Shown here in pieces: positions 5,962-7,621 of a stretch of 7,621 nt of DNA. This DNA is from an uncultured Solirubrobacterales bacterium (GTDB taxonomy: Bacteria; Actinomycetota; Thermoleophilia; Solirubrobacterales; Solirubrobacteraceae). The notes beneath the pieces are model-generated. The model ran no database searches. It saw nothing but the letters and a program-made list of their open reading frames with translations, and was not told the origin of the DNA. The stretch lies in contig CAJBIG010000002.1 of assembly GCA_903953065.1 (NCBI GenBank), forward strand, positions 1-7,621. The letters run 5' to 3'. The position numbers and the translations under genes are program-made. Every line of letters begins with the position of its first letter. Position 1 is the first letter of the stretch.

Positions 5962-6731
5962 GCTCGGCAGGGCAGTTGGCGCTGATCGGCCGCCGCTCGG
6001 TCAGCCGCAGCTTCCGCCAGCCGGTGCTGGTGGCGCCGGTGATTATCTTCCCGCTTGTACTGCTGGCGGTTAATGCTGCGGGCCTAGCAAGCATCACCGA
6101 GCTGCCCGGTTTCCCGACCGACCGCTACATCAACTTTGCGATCGTCGTCTGCTTTGTCCAGGGCGCCCTCTTTGCGGCGATCACGGCTGGTACCGAATTG
6201 GCATCGGACATTCAGAGCGGATTCACAGACCGGCTCTCGCTCACTCCGGTGCGGCGCTGGGCGATGTTGGCGGGCGCAACCGCTGGCGGCGCGTCAATCG
6301 CTGTGGTCGGGTCGGTCGTCTACCTAATCATCGGGCTGATTTTTGGCGTTCAGATCGATACCGGCGTCCTCGGCGCTCTGACGCTGCTCGCGCTGGCGAT
6401 CTACACCGCGCTGGCGTTCGCCGGGATCGGCGCTTGGCTGGCGGTTGCGACCGGTTCTCCGCAGGCCGTGCAGGGCGTCTTCCCGCTGCTCTTCGTATTT
6501 CTCTTCCTCTCAACGATGAACTTGCCGATCGACTTCATCCAGAACGATTGGTTCAAGACGATCGCTGAATGGAACCCGCTCAGCTATCTGATTGACGGGA
6601 TGCGCGGCCTCGTGATTGGCGGCTGGGACGCATCGACGCTGCTGCCAGCGGTCGTGGTCGCAACGGTGATCATGTTTGTGACCTTCGCTGGGGCTGCCCG
6701 TTCGCTGCGAAAGCGGGTGCAGCGGACATGA
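5958..6731 (+). CDS. ABC-2 type membrane permease, first subunit
   Basis: Integral inner-membrane subunit, 257 residues, of the exporter powered by the preceding ATPase. Six hydrophobic segments fit the ABC-2 fold: about 22-45, 59-78, 103-130, 136-162, 172-188 and 228-247. The short N-terminus is basic and cytoplasmic (GRRSVSRSFRQP). After the second segment lies the cytosolic motif ASDIQSGFTDRLSLTPVRR (82-100), the DrrB-like coupling region, and NPLSYLIDGMRGLV (206-219) is the typical loop before the last segment. The GTG start overlaps the ATPase stop by 4 bases and is preceded by a good AGGAG. The next permease starts inside its stop codon (ATGA). It is clearly paralogous to that neighbour, so the working transporter is probably a heterodimer. 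Substrate unknown. Confidence 0.9.
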   Translation: MSSAGQLALIGRRSVSRSFRQPVLVAPVIIFPLVLLAVNAAGLASITELPGFPTDRYINFAIVVCFVQGALFAAITAGTELASDIQSGFTDRLSLTPVRRWAMLAGATAGGASIAVVGSVVYLIIGLIFGVQIDTGVLGALTLLALAIYTALAFAGIGAWLAVATGSPQAVQGVFPLLFVFLFLSTMNLPIDFIQNDWFKTIAEWNPLSYLIDGMRGLVIGGWDASTLLPAVVVATVIMFVTFAGAARSLRKRVQRT

Positions 6732-7504
6732 GCGGCTCAACGCTTTCGGTCGCGATGGCGGTGCTGCGCCGCGTGATGATCCAGACCTTCAAGAACCCGG
6801 CGATCATCATCCCCTCACTCGCCTTCCCGCTCGTCTTCCTGATCGCCTTCGCTGGGGGCCTCTCGACTGTCGCGAACGTGCCCGGCTTCTCGTTCAAGGG
6901 TGGTTACACGGCATTTCAGTTTGTTTTCGTCTTCCTCCAGACTGGCGCCTTCGCTGGAATCTTCACTGGCTATCGGATTGCGGAGGATTACGAGAGCGGT
7001 TTCGCGCGGCGGCTGCTTATTGCTGCGCCTCACAGCCGCGGCATCGTGCTCGGCTACGTTCTCTCGGGGCTCGCTCGCTTTGCGTTGACCGGCGTGATTC
7101 TTTGGGCAATCGCTCTGCTGGCCGGGATGACCGTGCTCGGCAGCCCGATTGAGATCCTTGCGATGTGGCTGCTGGCCGCGCTGCTCTGCATCGCCAGCAC
7201 GCTTTGGGTAACGGGGCTTGCGTTCCGATTCCAGTCCGTTGACATCGGCTCGTTCATGCAGACGCCGGTCTTCATCCTGCTCTTCCTCGCGCCGGTCTAC
7301 GTGCCATTGGCGCTGCTGACCGGCTGGCTCAAGATAGCCGCGAGTGGGAATCCGGTCACGGCGATCCTCGACGCTTCGCGCGGCTTCATCTCCGGCGAGC
7401 CGACGAAGGTTGGGCTGGCGTTCGGCTTGGCGCTTGGGCTTGCCGCACTGATGGGCCTGTGGTCTGCGCTGCAGCTGCGGCGGGCACAGCGCGGCGTCGC
7501 TTAG
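6728..7504 (+). CDS. ABC-2 type membrane permease, second subunit
   Basis: Integral membrane protein, 258 residues, aligning almost without gaps to the upstream permease. Six hydrophobic segments lie at about 24-48, 62-82, 106-133, 141-166, 176-199 and 228-248. Shared landmarks are the NP/QP entry to segment 1, the V/L-PGF loop near residue 52, the cytosolic EDYESGFARRLLIAAP (86-101) and NPVTAILDASRGF (208-220). Compared with its partner it has LIAAPHSR where the first has SLTPVRR. The ATG lies within the stop of the first permease and no strong Shine-Dalgarno is seen, so translation is probably coupled. As the last gene of the operon it is followed at 38 bases by a GC-rich hairpin and then the convergent groEL end. 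It should pair with the first permease and two ATPase copies. Confidence 0.9.
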   Translation: MSGSTLSVAMAVLRRVMIQTFKNPAIIIPSLAFPLVFLIAFAGGLSTVANVPGFSFKGGYTAFQFVFVFLQTGAFAGIFTGYRIAEDYESGFARRLLIAAPHSRGIVLGYVLSGLARFALTGVILWAIALLAGMTVLGSPIEILAMWLLAALLCIASTLWVTGLAFRFQSVDIGSFMQTPVFILLFLAPVYVPLALLTGWLKIAASGNPVTAILDASRGFISGEPTKVGLAFGLALGLAALMGLWSALQLRRAQRGVA

Positions 7505-7541
7505 CCCGCACCGTCCCGAAGCAGAACTGCCCCGGGAACGA

Positions 7542-7571
7542 CAAGGGCCCGGCGGTTAAACCGGGCCCTTG
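7542..7571. terminator. Intergenic hairpin, probable bidirectional terminator
   Basis: A perfect 11-base stem, caagggcccgg at 7542-7552 and ccgggcccttg at 7561-7571, with an 8-base loop (cggttaaa). It sits between the end of the exporter operon and the convergent groEL end, so it could stop transcription from both sides. No run of T follows on either strand, as in many actinobacterial terminators. Confidence 0.7.
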
Positions 7572-7579
7572 GTACGACT

Positions 7580-7594
7580 CACGCTTGAAGCGTG
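7580..7594 (-). terminator. Small hairpin just after the groEL stop
   Basis: On the minus strand a 6-base stem (cacgct / agcgtg) with a 3-base loop begins 3 bases after the groEL TAA, 8 bases before the larger hairpin. It may act as a 3'-end stabiliser or as the first of two tandem hairpins. It is weak and could be chance. Confidence 0.35.
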
Positions 7595-7596
7595 GG

Positions 7597-7621
7597 TTAC
7601 ATCATCCCGCCCATGTCTGGC
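7597..7621 (-). CDS. groEL: Chaperonin GroEL, C-terminal end only (partial)
   Basis: Only the last seven full codons and the TAA are in the window. Read on the minus strand they give Pro-Asp-Met-Gly-Gly-Met-Met-stop. A PDMGGMM-type end is the flexible Gly-Met tail typical of GroEL, the 60-kDa ATP-dependent folding chaperonin. The rest of the gene lies beyond the right edge. It converges on the exporter operon, with hairpins between. The call rests on seven residues but this tail is distinctive. Confidence 0.75.

Noticed and set aside
4987..7504. Exporter as part of an antibiotic biosynthetic cluster
   Set aside because: No biosynthetic, regulatory or resistance genes are nearby; neighbours are citrate synthase and groEL. 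DrrA-type similarity alone does not define a substrate.

Overview
This is a high-GC, tightly packed bacterial chromosomal segment, most likely from an actinobacterium and possibly a deep-branching lineage of the Thermoleophilia/Solirubrobacterales kind. That placement is inference. It rests on a FdxA-type ferredoxin with an inserted loop, a Mrp protein without the C-terminal CxxC, a CitA-like citrate synthase, a DrrA-type ABC ATPase and GTG starts. No insertion sequence, integrase, CRISPR array, tRNA, rRNA or other mark of recent transfer is visible. It reads as core metabolism plus one ABC exporter.

Left part (1-2340). A Mrp/NBP35-type iron-sulfur carrier ATPase enters from the left edge, its true start lying outside the window. 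It converges on a small 7Fe-type ferredoxin gene on the minus strand, and the two stop codons overlap. An 89-base divergent gap separates the ferredoxin from a plus-strand NAD(P)-binding protein of the NmrA/NDUFA9-like atypical SDR group, which lacks the usual catalytic tyrosine and may be read from a leaderless transcript.

Middle part (2337-4980). The SDR gene converges, again with overlapping stop codons, on a minus-strand amidase with a complete Lys-Ser-Ser triad. A 130-base divergent gap then leads to a plus-strand citrate synthase.

Right part (3904-7621). The citrate synthase is followed after 6 bases by an ABC ATPase of the daunorubicin-resistance (DrrA) type. Two paralogous ABC-2 membrane proteins follow, each joined to the gene before it by a 4-base stop/start overlap. 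The ATPase and its two permeases make a complete heteromeric exporter, probably co-transcribed with citrate synthase; its substrate cannot be read from the sequence. A GC-rich hairpin separates the operon from the last codons of a minus-strand gene ending Pro-Asp-Met-Gly-Gly-Met-Met, almost certainly groEL.

I found no clearly new biological system. The points most worth a second look are altered catalytic or ligand residues (Mrp, SDR, citrate synthase, ABC H-loop), the citrate synthase-exporter linkage with both genes in one frame, a candidate leaderless promoter, and the repeated 4-base tail-to-tail overlaps.
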